Translations under genes and position numbers: made by a program | NCBI GenBank assembly: GCA_016708435.1 | Contig: JADJFV010000005.1 | Coordinates: forward strand, 320,942-384,941 | Direction of reading: 5' to 3' | DNA length: 64,000 nt | From: Leptospiraceae bacterium | GTDB taxonomy: Bacteria > Spirochaetota > Leptospiria > Leptospirales > Leptospiraceae | In this document: positions 9,017 through 17,635 of the stretch, piece by piece | Layout: each line of letters starts with the position of its first letter | Position numbering within the stretch: the stretch's first letter is position 1 | The notes under the pieces: model-generated | The model's input: the letters and a program-made list of their open reading frames with translations, nothing else | What the model was told of the DNA's origin: nothing | Databases searched by the model: none

Positions 9017-9255
9017 GCTGCCTGCAATTTATGGATGCTCTTTATTTTTACCATTTTGCTCGCAAATAGAATACAAGCTCGGAGATCATCTTTTTCTAAA
9101 TCAGGGTAGTCTTCTAAAATTTCTTCATGGGTCATTTCCCCGGAAAGAAGTTCCAGCATTATCTCTACCGGGTATCGGAGGTTGCGAATGGTAGGTTTTC
9201 CGAAACATACACTGGGATTTAGCGTGATGCGTTGTAATAGATTGGTTTCATTCAT
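9013..9255 (-). CDS. DUF433 antitoxin
   Basis: An 80-residue DUF433 protein: ITLNPSVCFGKPTIRNLRYPV, then a helix-turn-helix-like region (MTHEEILEDYPDLEKDDLRACI). The pattern NP-x-CFGKPTIR-x-x-RYPV is diagnostic. DUF433 proteins are paired with DUF5615 toxins; here the stop codon overlaps the toxin start by four bases (ATGA). A longer frame begins at 9291, but ATG 9255 gives the family's normal N-terminus. It appears intact although its partner is broken. Confidence 0.85.
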   Translation of the reverse strand: MNETNLLQRITLNPSVCFGKPTIRNLRYPVEIMLELLSGEMTHEEILEDYPDLEKDDLRACILFASKMVKIKSIHKLQAA

Positions 9256-9335
9256 AGGTTTGAGTGTTCTATGCAAAGAAGAACTAGTCAAGCGAAAAAC
9301 AAAAAGTTGGGAATAGGTAGAAAGGAGAAAAAAAT

Positions 9336-9996
9336 ATGAATAAAAAGTTTAAGCTTTCATTTCAAAAAGGAATCTTTCAAGGAATGGGGGATAGTAGTCG
9401 TTATCCTCTTCTTCCTCGGCACAGCTTGGGCGGTAACCGGTCTAGTCGGAACCTACAATAGTTTCTCCGATGGAGAGACGTTAACCGCGAGTAAGTTAAA
9501 CGCAAACTTCAACGCTTTAAAAACAGCGATAGCGTCAACAGTGGGAACAATCAGCGCCTACGGAGGGAATACCGCTCCTACAGGTTGGCTTCTTTATGAT
9601 GGAACAGCCGTTAGCCAAACAACGTATGCTGATTTATTTGCGGTCATAGGTTGTAACTTCGGATGCAGTGGGGGTAATTTCAATTTGCCCGATTTACGTG
9701 GTCGCTTTTTGCGAGGCAGAGACGGTGGTAGTGGAAGAGACCCAGATAGTGGAGCAAGGACAGCTATGGGCGTGGGTGGGAATACAGCGGATAATGTGGG
9801 TAGTGTGCAGGTGGATGAATTAAAGAGTCATACGCATACGGTTCAATGGTCATACGATGGATCAGATAATGATAGAGACGACTCGCATCCAGGAGTTGGA
9901 CTTGCTTATCCTAATGGTGGATTGACAACAACTGCAACAGGTGGCAGCGAAACTCGTCCTGTGAATGCGTATGTGAATTGGATTGTGAAGTATTAG
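9336..9996 (+). pseudogene. Tail-collar domain protein, copy 2, one frameshift in the signal region
   Basis: ATG 9336 follows AAAGGAG and gives MNKKFKLSFQKGIFQGM. The frame then breaks in a run of five G at 9386-9390. With one G removed it continues as a membrane segment (IVVVILFFLGTAWAV), the linker SDGETLTASKLNANFNAL, and a complete Collar domain ending NAYVNWIVKY. From 9541 to 9996 the frame is open. The DNA is nearly identical to copy 1 across the linker and the start of the Collar domain, then differs in the last third (IQ-rich tail replaced by SYDGSDNDRDDSHPG). One indel separates it from a functional gene, so phase variation by the G-run is possible as well as error. Confidence 0.8.
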
Positions 9997-10003
9997 TAGC
10001 CCC

Positions 10004-10132
10004 GTCATTTCGAACTGCTTCACCGTGAGAAATCTATCTGCCTTAATGCGATAGTTCTAAGATGGATAGACCTCTCACGATTTTTCCGCCCTGCGCTAGA
10101 CGCGCCCAACGCCTTCGCATGTTCGAGGTGAC
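10004..10132. repeat. Dispersed palindromic repeat family R1, copy B
   Basis: Same ends as copy A. The second arm is split by a 40-base insert of higher GC at 10081-10120. Directly follows the stop of collar gene 2, as copy A follows collar gene 1. A further hairpin with CCCTTCCC/GGGAAGGG lies at 10160-10182. Confidence 0.75.
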
Positions 10133-10277
10133 TGGGGTTGTGCGGGTAATAATAAGTAACCCCTTCCCTTTAGGGAAGGGGTGTTGGGCGCAGAAGTGAA
10201 GCAAATAGAATAAGTCGGGGTTAGGTCAAAAGTCCGACAAGAACAAAAAAGTAAGAGTAAGAAAGGAGAAAAAAATC

Positions 10278-10847
10278 ATGAACAAAAAATTAAACCAATC
10301 TTTCCAAAAAAGAATCTTCCACGCACTGAGGATATTATTAATTATCCTCCTGTCAGCCTGTAAATTTTCATTTGCAGAAGATAAGCTTTCTCAGATTGCT
10401 ACTGCGTTTAATCTAAGTAAGCCTCAGAGCGAGAGAGATGCAAGGATTATCATTCAGTGTGATGCAGATACTCCGACTGGCGTTCGCTCGATTCGCGGGT
10501 TGGTCACGGACTATGAGACGAATGCTGTTATTTCGAATGCATTTGTTAGCACGCAGGTTTCTACCGAGGTGTATTCTACTGATGCAGAGGGAAAATTTAA
10601 AATCCAAAAAGTAGGAATGGAGACAACACGTGTTACCCTCAAAGTGGTAGCGGATACTTATAAAAGTCTATCTACCCCGATTGAATTTACCTGTCAAAAT
10701 TTGAATGCTTTGATCTATCTTCCAAAAGAAACCATTACAGGCACGAACACAGCGTCTAATCCGAATAATACTCCAGTTACTCCGACGGGCACTGCGTCCA
10801 CAGCTTGTATTTTTAGCATGTCTATCTATGGTGGTTGTAAGTTATGA
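10278..10847 (+). CDS. Lipoprotein with carboxypeptidase-regulatory-like domain
   Basis: A 189-residue exported protein. The N-terminus has basic residues, a hydrophobic core and a lipobox LLSAC near residue 27. Residues about 65-155 form one beta-sandwich of the carboxypeptidase regulatory-like type: RGLVTDYETNAVISNAFVS, YSTDAEGKFKIQKV and STPIEFTC. The tail is rich in Thr, Asn and Pro and ends with closely spaced cysteines. AAGGAGAA precedes ATG 10278 by the normal distance. Its stop overlaps the next start (ATGA), so the two lipoprotein genes are likely co-translated. The exact role is unknown; surface binding is plausible. Confidence 0.8.
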   Translation: MNKKLNQSFQKRIFHALRILLIILLSACKFSFAEDKLSQIATAFNLSKPQSERDARIIIQCDADTPTGVRSIRGLVTDYETNAVISNAFVSTQVSTEVYSTDAEGKFKIQKVGMETTRVTLKVVADTYKSLSTPIEFTCQNLNALIYLPKETITGTNTASNPNNTPVTPTGTASTACIFSMSIYGGCKL

Positions 10848-12409
10848 TTTTTCTCTCTCAGGGGATAATGGTTCGACAGGCTCACCATGACAAAATATGT
10901 GTCACCCTGAGCCTAGTCGAATGGGGCAAATCCGTTTTTATCAGTGCAAGTCAGTGGTTAATATTACTTTTCATCCTTTCCATTTCTAATTGCATTATCT
11001 TTTATCCTCTCGTGGAAAAAAGTTTTGAGGTGAAAGACAAATCAAGCTCTTATGCGATAGCCGCATTGTATGCACTTGCTGACAAAGAAGCACCTAAAGC
11101 GGGTAACGGTGGCACTTTACAAAAACTAAATCCGGGTAACGCGGGATTTACTCTTTCCTGGAATGAAGGCTCGGACGACAAGACAGATGCATCTAGTCTA
11201 CGTTATAAAGTATATACATCAACCTCAGACAATCTTCGCACCGTTGGGGATATTGAGGCTAATGGCGAATTACTTACAGAATCTGCAAAGTCTATGTCTA
11301 GTCTTACCATTTCTAATTTGCGAATTCGTGGGACGGTTTCTTATTACAATGTAATCGTGCAGGATTTGTTTGGCAAAAAGACCGCCTATTCATCTATATC
11401 CGCTACGATTATTCCAAAATACTTTTACGCATTAAATCAATCCGACAATTCTGTATCCATTTTTACTATAAACAAAACGACAGGTGCTCTAACGCAAGTC
11501 AATACACTGAGTGGTGGAAATTCTCCTTCTTCGATTTATATTCCTCCCAAAGGAAACTATTTGTATATGGCTTCGACTTCTGAAAATAAAATTAGACTTT
11601 ATACTTTGGATGCAAATACAGGAAGCTTAACGTTTGCAAATTCCTATTCCGGCGGCAGTGGAGTAATCTCGTTAATCGCTGATCCGGAAGGACGCTACCT
11701 CTATTCTACCGATTCTCTTTCGAATAAAATTTTTATGTTTAAGATTAACTCTACTGATGGCACACTTACTCCGCTCACTGCTGTTTCAGTGGCTACTGGT
11801 AATTATCCGATTCATCTAAGCATTGATCCTTCTGGTAGTTTTGTCTATGCGATGAATCGGGACTCGGATAGTGAATCCCAATTTGTTCTAAATTATACCA
11901 CAGGTGAGTTGACTCCTCTTGTTGTATCTTCTCAGGTGACAGGAACCAAACCTTTACAGGCAGCCATTGATCCATTGGGTGTCTACGCTTTCGCTACAAA
12001 TTTCATCGGAAATTCTCTTTCCAATTTTAAGATTGACCCTGTGCGCGGCGAATTGAAATTATACGCTACTCTAACTACTGCCCTTAGCGCTGGTCCTTCC
12101 TCTCTTCAATTTCATCCCTCCGGGAATTATTTGTATGTAGCTGAGTCTACGTCTAATCAAATTCGGCAAATGAGTTTAGACCGAACAAATGGGATATTAC
12201 AGCCATTAGCCACGGCAACTGTATCCCAGACTGGCAATCCATTTTACATTTTATCAGATTACGGCGGCAAATTCTTATACTCCGTAAATAAAACAGGAAA
12301 TTCAGTGAGTCTCTATACGATCGGTAGTGATGGCTCTTTAGCGTATAATTCAAATTATCCGACAGGAAATACTCCTGTATACAGCGTTCTATATCATACA
12401 GTGGAGTAA
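10844..12409 (+). CDS. Beta-propeller lipoprotein (lactonase-like fold)
   Basis: A 521-residue protein with a lipobox near residue 50 (LSISNC), a fibronectin-like region at about 90-180, and about seven propeller blades with the repeat pattern YFYALNQSDNSVSIF, NYLYMASTSENKIRLY, RYLYSTDSLSNKIFMF, and so on, like YncE/lactonase-family proteins. Catalytic activity is not implied. The first 40 residues are odd: codons about 10-27 are read from a palindromic repeat (10871-10922), so the signal peptide is preceded by a repeat-encoded segment. A start nearer the hydrophobic segment was not found in this frame with a good ribosome-binding site. The gene is translationally coupled to the preceding lipoprotein gene. 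Confidence 0.8.
   Translation: MIFLSQGIMVRQAHHDKICVTLSLVEWGKSVFISASQWLILLFILSISNCIIFYPLVEKSFEVKDKSSSYAIAALYALADKEAPKAGNGGTLQKLNPGNAGFTLSWNEGSDDKTDASSLRYKVYTSTSDNLRTVGDIEANGELLTESAKSMSSLTISNLRIRGTVSYYNVIVQDLFGKKTAYSSISATIIPKYFYALNQSDNSVSIFTINKTTGALTQVNTLSGGNSPSSIYIPPKGNYLYMASTSENKIRLYTLDANTGSLTFANSYSGGSGVISLIADPEGRYLYSTDSLSNKIFMFKINSTDGTLTPLTAVSVATGNYPIHLSIDPSGSFVYAMNRDSDSESQFVLNYTTGELTPLVVSSQVTGTKPLQAAIDPLGVYAFATNFIGNSLSNFKIDPVRGELKLYATLTTALSAGPSSLQFHPSGNYLYVAESTSNQIRQMSLDRTNGILQPLATATVSQTGNPFYILSDYGGKFLYSVNKTGNSVSLYTIGSDGSLAYNSNYPTGNTPVYSVLYHTVE
10871..10922. repeat. Palindromic repeat (GACAGGCTCA type) inside a coding region
   Basis: Arms at 10871-10891 and 10901-10922 are imperfect inverted copies and match the inner arms of the element at 5011-5075. 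The repeat is read through in frame by the propeller lipoprotein gene. Confidence 0.75.
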
Positions 12410-12415
12410 AATAAT

Positions 12416-13396
12416 ATGAAAAAAATTATAAAGTTATTTAAAAAAAGCCTAAAGCGAATCGTTCTAAGGCAAATAGATTTCTCACACTTCGCAAACTGTG
12501 AAGCCGCTCGGTTCGAAATGACTGTTATAAATCGCATCGGTGTTCATCGGTGTCTATCGGTGGTAATCTTTTCTCTTTTCCTAACCAGTTGTGCAAGCAT
12601 CGAGAAAGACCCGCTTGCCATTCGCACACACGAGCACGGAAGTTTTGAATTCAAGCAAGTGGGGCTTGGTGGATTTTCGGAAAGCTGTGAAATTTTATAC
12701 GAAAAAAAAATCGTTCACGGCTTATTCGTATTACCCATTAACCCACTTAATAAAGAAGAACTTCCTTCTCTTAAAAATAAAAAGATTAGAATCAAATACT
12801 TAATTCGTAAATTGGATTTGCTTTACAACGCTTTAGGATTTGTATTTAGTGTTATTACTCAGACGATTGTGGTAGAGGATTGTGGGCGGACAAATAATCG
12901 AGACGATTTAGCAGAGCAAAAGTCTGTAGACTTTATGAAATCTTTTCTTGGAAAGTATGAAAAGATTAAAGCGTTAAGAGACGAAGGGAAGTTAAACGTA
13001 AAAATTGTAAACGGGCGAATGGTCATTGTCCTCTCAACTGATGTCTTGTTTAACGTTGGCTCCAAAGAACTTTCTTTCAAAGGAAAAAAGGCGATTATTG
13101 AAATAACAAAAATTCTTTCTGAAATTGAAGACCAAAAATTTCAAGTGGAAGGGCATACGGATAACGATCCATTTAAGGCAGAAGGAGCGACTAATTGGGA
13201 TTTGGCGGCAAGCCGCGCGCTGAGTGTTCTAAATGAAATGATAAAAACAGGAATGCCATCGACTAAAATCTCAGCCGCAAGCTTTGGAGATGCAAGACCG
13301 TTAGTCGCAAACGATACTCCTTCCAACAAAAAGCAAAATCGTAGAATTGAAATTGTAGTTCTGCCGGATATTGAATCTTTGCCGGGCTATGAATGA
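12416..13396 (+). CDS. OmpA-family lipoprotein with peptidoglycan-binding domain
   Basis: A 326-residue protein whose C-terminal domain (about residues 200-320) is OmpA-like: VLFNVGSKELSFKGKKAI, VEGHTDNDPF, NWDLAASRALSVL, FGDARPLVANDT and NRRIEIVV. It should bind peptidoglycan from the outer membrane. The lipobox LTSC is near residue 59, unusually far in. The region between the MKK start and the hydrophobic core is read from two dispersed repeats (12459-12523 and 12531-12572), which lengthen the signal peptide by roughly 35 residues. Whether this signal works is unclear; a downstream start was not obvious. It follows the propeller gene by six bases. Confidence 0.85.
   Translation: MKKIIKLFKKSLKRIVLRQIDFSHFANCEAARFEMTVINRIGVHRCLSVVIFSLFLTSCASIEKDPLAIRTHEHGSFEFKQVGLGGFSESCEILYEKKIVHGLFVLPINPLNKEELPSLKNKKIRIKYLIRKLDLLYNALGFVFSVITQTIVVEDCGRTNNRDDLAEQKSVDFMKSFLGKYEKIKALRDEGKLNVKIVNGRMVIVLSTDVLFNVGSKELSFKGKKAIIEITKILSEIEDQKFQVEGHTDNDPFKAEGATNWDLAASRALSVLNEMIKTGMPSTKISAASFGDARPLVANDTPSNKKQNRRIEIVVLPDIESLPGYE
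12459..12572. repeat. Half copy of family R1 plus an ATCGGTG-type repeat, inside the OmpA-lipoprotein gene
   Basis: 12459-12523 is the reverse complement of the first half of family R1 (ending GGTTCGAAATGAC). 12531-12572 carries CATCGGTGTTCATCGGTG followed by TATCGGTGGTAATC, a type also seen at 17671-17690 and 44378-44414. Both are in frame with the host gene. Confidence 0.8.
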
Positions 13397-13407
13397 CATT
13401 GCGAGGT

Positions 13408-14724
13408 TTATGCACTTAGCATCTTTTCAACATGCCCGATATACTTCTGTAAAAAATTCATATCGGGAGTTCGACCTTTTTTTCCGACGGATAATTCCTC
13501 TTTGATCCGCAAGACGAAATACATTTCCATTTCTCCTTTTCCTTTTACAGGAATTTTACCCCTGAATTGGAAATCGAAGAAGTCTTTGGTCATAAGGTAA
13601 AGGTTATGAGATATATTGACCTTATCCGCTTCTCCGTTTGCTTCCATTCTTTGCGCGATATTGACAGTGTCTCCCCATATATCAAAGTTAAATCTTTGTT
13701 CTCCTAAAACTCCACAGACAACAGGACCGCAGTGAATTCCGATTCTTACTTTCCAACTTGGAAGTCCTTTTCTCCTTTGACTCTTTTGGTATTTGCGTAG
13801 AAATTCCTGAATTTTGAGAGCACTTAAGACTGCATCGACTGCATGAAGGCGTTTACTCTCTATTATCCCGCTTGCAGCCATGTAACTATCGCCGATAGTT
13901 TTTATTTTTTCTAAGCCTTTCATTTGAACAATTCTATCAAAGTGCGAATAACATTCATCTAACTCAGAAAGTAATTTCTCGGGTGAAAGAGTAGAGGCAA
14001 TGTTTGTAAACCCTACAAGATCGCAAAATAGAATAGAAGAAGAAGGAATTGATTTTGGTTTTACTTTGCCATTTTGTTTTAATTCTTCTACAATGTATTT
14101 TGGTAGGACTGAATTTAGTATGTCATCTGTTTTTTTGAAAGAGTCTTTTAATTCTTTATCGAAAATACGATAAGCGGCTCTTTGAATAAAAGAATTTTGC
14201 TCAAACAAAATATCGGTACATATTCTATAAGGAAGTTTTGCTCGCTTAACGATTATTTCAAGTAGCGGATACATCTTATTTTCCGAACTAAAAATCGTAT
14301 CAAAACCAATATTTCTTCCTTTTGCACGAAGAGAGTGTATCGCATACTCCATATTCTCCTCATATTTCTTTCTGAGAAGAGAATCGTTTTTCTTAATGTC
14401 CAAGACCTTAAAGAAAAAAATTTGATTTTGCGATTTGAAAGTTGCTTCATAGTATGAGTTTAGATTTCCACTCAAATTGAGCTCTGCCTGAGTTGCAATC
14501 CACCAGTGTTTGAACAAATTGAAATAGGGAGGTTTTGGGCTTATGTCTGGAAATTCCTTTCGCAGGGTGTCGATCATATCTTTGGTTATCTTACGAAACG
14601 AGACTCCTTCAATGGCAATGTAGTCAGAAACTCCCGGCGGCTTCTTAAGCTCCTCTTGCAAATGGAGCAGTAAATATCTAGCCAATTCGCGCGCTAGCTC
14701 ATATCTGATTTCTTTTCTGTTCAT
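13408..14724 (-). CDS. Class III adenylate cyclase, soluble
   Basis: A 438-residue protein without membrane segments. Residues about 1-205 are an unrecognised helical, possibly regulatory region. Residues about 225-410 form a class III cyclase domain: metal aspartates in LFCDLVGFT and TIGDSYMA, the adenine-specifying lysine in IKTIGD and aspartate in FDIWGDTVN, and the transition-state Asn/Arg in TVNIAQRME. These point to ATP, not GTP, as substrate and to an active enzyme. The domain is closest to that of the 37577-40279 cyclase in this window (shared DIWGDTVN type and C-terminal KGKGEMEMYFV). Convergent with the OmpA lipoprotein gene. Confidence 0.88.
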   Translation of the reverse strand: MNRKEIRYELARELARYLLLHLQEELKKPPGVSDYIAIEGVSFRKITKDMIDTLRKEFPDISPKPPYFNLFKHWWIATQAELNLSGNLNSYYEATFKSQNQIFFFKVLDIKKNDSLLRKKYEENMEYAIHSLRAKGRNIGFDTIFSSENKMYPLLEIIVKRAKLPYRICTDILFEQNSFIQRAAYRIFDKELKDSFKKTDDILNSVLPKYIVEELKQNGKVKPKSIPSSSILFCDLVGFTNIASTLSPEKLLSELDECYSHFDRIVQMKGLEKIKTIGDSYMAASGIIESKRLHAVDAVLSALKIQEFLRKYQKSQRRKGLPSWKVRIGIHCGPVVCGVLGEQRFNFDIWGDTVNIAQRMEANGEADKVNISHNLYLMTKDFFDFQFRGKIPVKGKGEMEMYFVLRIKEELSVGKKGRTPDMNFLQKYIGHVEKMLSA

Positions 14725-14774
14725 TCAATTGCCAATATTAAATTCTCCTTGCTTAATGCTTTTACAAATTCAAT

Positions 14775-15818
14775 TTGGTTAATGTGAAAACAAAAAAAAA
14801 GCCAGAGACTGCAAGAGAGCAGTTAATCAATCCCGACGGCTTGCCAGCGTTTGGGATTTTTTCTCAAGCCGTTAATGAAATCAATTTTAAGGATTACAAA
14901 TATCTATCTCCTTTTGGGAAAACAAAGAACTCTATAAGTAAACACTTTGCTTACAATCAATTTGAATATGTAGGTGGAGTTTCTGACAAAATAATTTTTG
15001 GTGTTGCCGTTGCGGATTTAAAGTTTCTCACTAACGCATTTTTTTATATCTATCTTCCTGAGACAGGTAAATTCTTTCACAAAAGTTTCAAAGCCCCTTT
15101 CTCCATCGGCTCTAAGTTTTCTAATTTTCCTGAAACAGGAGTAGTGTCTTTTTCTCAGGGAAAAAACAGAATCGAGATGGCTCCTTTAAACGGTAGGCGA
15201 AAGCTTCATTTGGAATTAGCGTCAGGCGAAACAGTCGAAGCGGAATTTTTAGAAGATGGAATTGAGCCTCTTCGTATTTGCACACAAGCCGGTGTCAACG
15301 GATGGGTGTATGTGCGCAAAACCGCCGGTAGCCCCGTCATTGGAAAAATTGATTGTGATTTAGGAAAGTTTGATTTAGAAAAACTCGGTGTTTATGGGCA
15401 TAATGACTACAGTGTAGGATTTATGCGAAGGGAAACGTTTTGGAATTGGGCTAGCTTCACTGGTAAGATAGAGAAGGGTGTAATTGGTATTAATCTCTCT
15501 TGCGGGGTAAATGAAACTAGCTTCTCCGAAAATTCTCTCTGGATAAACGGTGAACGATTTCAAATGCCACTTGTGTCCTTTCAATATGATAAGAGAGACT
15601 TAAAGAAAGATTGGAAAATTGTTTCGAGTGACGGTGTTATTGATTTGGTATTTAAACCGGAAGGAAATTAGCGCGAGAACATAAATGCATTTATCGTTGC
15701 TTCAAACTTTAACCAATTATATGGAAAATACTTTGGGAAAATAAAAATTAGCCCCACAAAATCGATTAAGATCAACGGAATGTATGGATATGCCGAAGAT
15801 CATTATGCAAAATGGTAA
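14775..15818 (+). pseudogene. DUF2804-family protein interrupted by an in-frame TAG
   Basis: The open part (14775-15671, 298 codons from a TTG) shows DUF2804 features: LPAFGIFSQAVNEINFKDY, FEYVGGVSDKIIFGVAVADL, WNWASFTGKI and a C-terminal VIDLVFKPEGN. A TAG stop at 15669-15671 follows, yet the same frame runs on for 48 more codons (RENINAFIVASNFNQ, YGKYFGKI, GYAEDHYAKW) that look like the normal end of the family. So a single base change, not an indel, splits the gene. The truncated product may still fold. The start lacks a clear ribosome-binding site. The function of DUF2804 proteins is unknown. Confidence 0.7.
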
Positions 15819-15846
15819 ATTAATAAAAGAAGGATAGGAACTATAA

Positions 15847-16242
15847 ATGAGCGAAGAGGAAATGGAATTCAGTGAGGATGATTTTAACTATACCGACAAA
15901 CAGATTACTATTTCTGTTCGGACGATTGGTATTCCTGAAAATCTACCTAAGAACGGAGTTATTTTAGATTTAAAAGGTATTTTGAATATTTATTCTGCAA
16001 ATCCTTTGAAAGGGGTTCTAGCGAATTTAATCAATGCCGGTAAGACTAAAATTTATGTTTATATGAAGCAACTGGATAATATCGATTCGTCGGGACTCGG
16101 TGGACTCATCGCCGTTCAAACGAAACTCTTGAAAATAAACGGAGTGCTAAAAGTTGTTGAGCCTTCTGATAAAGCACGGTCAGTTTTGAAATTGACCAAC
16201 CTGGAAAGCTACTTTCATATGAACGATATCTTTGTTCCTTAG
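15847..16242 (+). CDS. STAS-domain anti-sigma factor antagonist
   Basis: A 131-residue single STAS domain. The phosphoacceptor region reads LDNIDSSGLGGLIAVQTKL, with Ser-Ser before the helix as in SpoIIAA/RsbV proteins, so the protein probably switches a serine-kinase anti-sigma partner. AAGGATAGGAA precedes ATG 15847. No kinase gene lies beside it; HATPase-like proteins elsewhere in the window (35835 and 57258) are candidate partners. Acidic N-terminal extension of about 12 residues. Confidence 0.85.
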   Translation: MSEEEMEFSEDDFNYTDKQITISVRTIGIPENLPKNGVILDLKGILNIYSANPLKGVLANLINAGKTKIYVYMKQLDNIDSSGLGGLIAVQTKLLKINGVLKVVEPSDKARSVLKLTNLESYFHMNDIFVP

Positions 16243-16252
16243 GTAAATATCA

Positions 16253-16567
16253 TTATGCCGCACCTGTTACCTGAATGAATTCTTCGATAATTCTATACAC
16301 CGCCTGAGCAAGAGCCGGATCAAATTGTAATTCCATAGCTCTTGTTTCGGGATTAGTGACTAAAATATTTTCTAATCCTTTTGGTTTAAAGCGAAAGTAC
16401 GTAACCTTTGTATAAATATCTATTTTAAAATTGTCGCTATCTAGTCGAATCGCACTTATTTCTTCGAGGGGTAATCTAAAAGTCTCCGCTAGTAGGAAAC
16501 GGAGTCTGCTCGATTCATAGATAATATCTCGGATTGTATCTGGGTCTGTGATTTGTATGTCTGCCAT
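16253..16567 (-). CDS. Conserved-looking small protein of unknown function
   Basis: A 104-residue acidic protein that I do not recognise. It is soluble, with an N-terminal helix (DPDTIRDIIYESSRLRFLLAE), a central beta region (DNFKIDIYTKVTYFRFKP) and a C-terminal helix (FDPALAQAVYRIIEEFIQV). It ends 10 bases from the convergent STAS gene. Balanced codon use and amphipathic pattern argue for a real gene. Confidence 0.65.
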   Translation of the reverse strand: MADIQITDPDTIRDIIYESSRLRFLLAETFRLPLEEISAIRLDSDNFKIDIYTKVTYFRFKPKGLENILVTNPETRAMELQFDPALAQAVYRIIEEFIQVTGAA

Positions 16568-16608
16568 AGAGGCGTAATTAAATACGATCTAATACCTTTG
16601 TCAAGAAA

Positions 16609-17574
16609 TTATTTTGAAAATATCTCGAGTAAAATCGGAAGATAATAACAATCTAATTTGAATGAATTAAAAAAACCATTGTGTCCACCATAGTTTTCAA
16701 TCCTGACCGTCAAATTAGGATTAGGCGTTAGCTCATAAAAATCTTCCGGATGAACTACCGGATCATCCTTTGCCGTAATGATTGTGGTTGGTGTTTTTAG
16801 ATTTTTAAAATAATCTTTCGTGAGAGTGTAGGTCTCGAAGTATTCATCTGCACTTTTATAAGGACTGTAATCGGGAATAATTCTTTCCGTGAGTTTCATT
16901 ACGGTGTCCGCATTCTTGTATTTTTCGAAATCATACAAAAAGGGAAAGAGTCTTTCTTTTTCTTCGAGCGAGCGCATCCATTGTTTTAAAAAGTATTTTC
17001 GTAGAAATGGATTTTCATCCATCATCTCTGTGCTAGACTTTGGATGAATCGCGGGGCTAATGCCTACAGCGTGTTTTAAATTGGGAATTATTTTTTTAGT
17101 GTTATTTCGTGCAATGCGGAGTGCAAAGTTTCCACCAAGAGAAAATCCGATAACAAAGAAAGGATTGCCCTTATCTGCTAGCTTAGAAACTTCTTTTGCT
17201 GCTGCCATAGTTTCTTCAAAGAGGCTACCATTGAATATCCCCTCGTTGAGATGATGAGTTCCTCCATGATCGCGCAGATTGATTCTAAAAATATCAAATC
17301 CATTATTATAAAGGTAAGCTCCTGTCTTTAAAATATACGCAGAATTTATATGTCCTTCCCATCCATGTAAAAGTAAAACTAATCCTTTCGGATTTTTATT
17401 CATCTGCTTCGACAAATACCCGATTAGCCGCACATTCTTTCCTGCCTGGATTAAATGAAGCTTTGCCTGCTCAAACATCGCGCTTTGTTTTAGCTTTTGA
17501 AATTTCAAACTCGCAAGGATTGTCTGCACAGTCGCAGAGCGTAGTAGTAAGGGAGGTTTAAATTTTGGAACCAT
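16609..17574 (-). CDS. YheT-like alpha/beta hydrolase
   Basis: A 321-residue hydrolase of the YheT/ABHD type. Oxyanion region VLLLHGWEGH, nucleophile elbow GFSLGGN (serine), acid in ITAKDDPVV and histidine in GGHNGF are all present and in order. The N-terminus FKPPLLLRSATVQTILAS is typical of this family (upstream PP-x-L-R-x-x-x-x-QT-x-L pattern). Natural substrates are unknown; esters or lipids are likely. Cytoplasmic, no signal peptide. Confidence 0.88.
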   Translation of the reverse strand: MVPKFKPPLLLRSATVQTILASLKFQKLKQSAMFEQAKLHLIQAGKNVRLIGYLSKQMNKNPKGLVLLLHGWEGHINSAYILKTGAYLYNNGFDIFRINLRDHGGTHHLNEGIFNGSLFEETMAAAKEVSKLADKGNPFFVIGFSLGGNFALRIARNNTKKIIPNLKHAVGISPAIHPKSSTEMMDENPFLRKYFLKQWMRSLEEKERLFPFLYDFEKYKNADTVMKLTERIIPDYSPYKSADEYFETYTLTKDYFKNLKTPTTIITAKDDPVVHPEDFYELTPNPNLTVRIENYGGHNGFFNSFKLDCYYLPILLEIFSK

Positions 17575-17635
17575 ATTTTATATACTGATTGATATATTCA
17601 TATTCATTTCACTCAAGTCTAGTTTTACTTACTCA

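Larger units (their letters stand above)
8633..9319. repeat. 18-bp direct repeats bounding a toxin-antitoxin module
   Basis: AAAAGTTGGGAATAGGTA occurs at 8633-8650 and again at 9302-9319. In both places an AAGGAG-like ribosome-binding site and an ATG follow within about 20 bases. The second copy is the leader of collar gene 2; the first leads into nothing coding on the plus strand. The segment between holds the DUF433/DUF5615-type module on the minus strand. Confidence 0.75.

Noticed and set aside
7706..9996. Prophage remnant, because of tail-collar domains
   Set aside because: The collar proteins have export signals, and no other phage structural, integrase or lysis genes are nearby.
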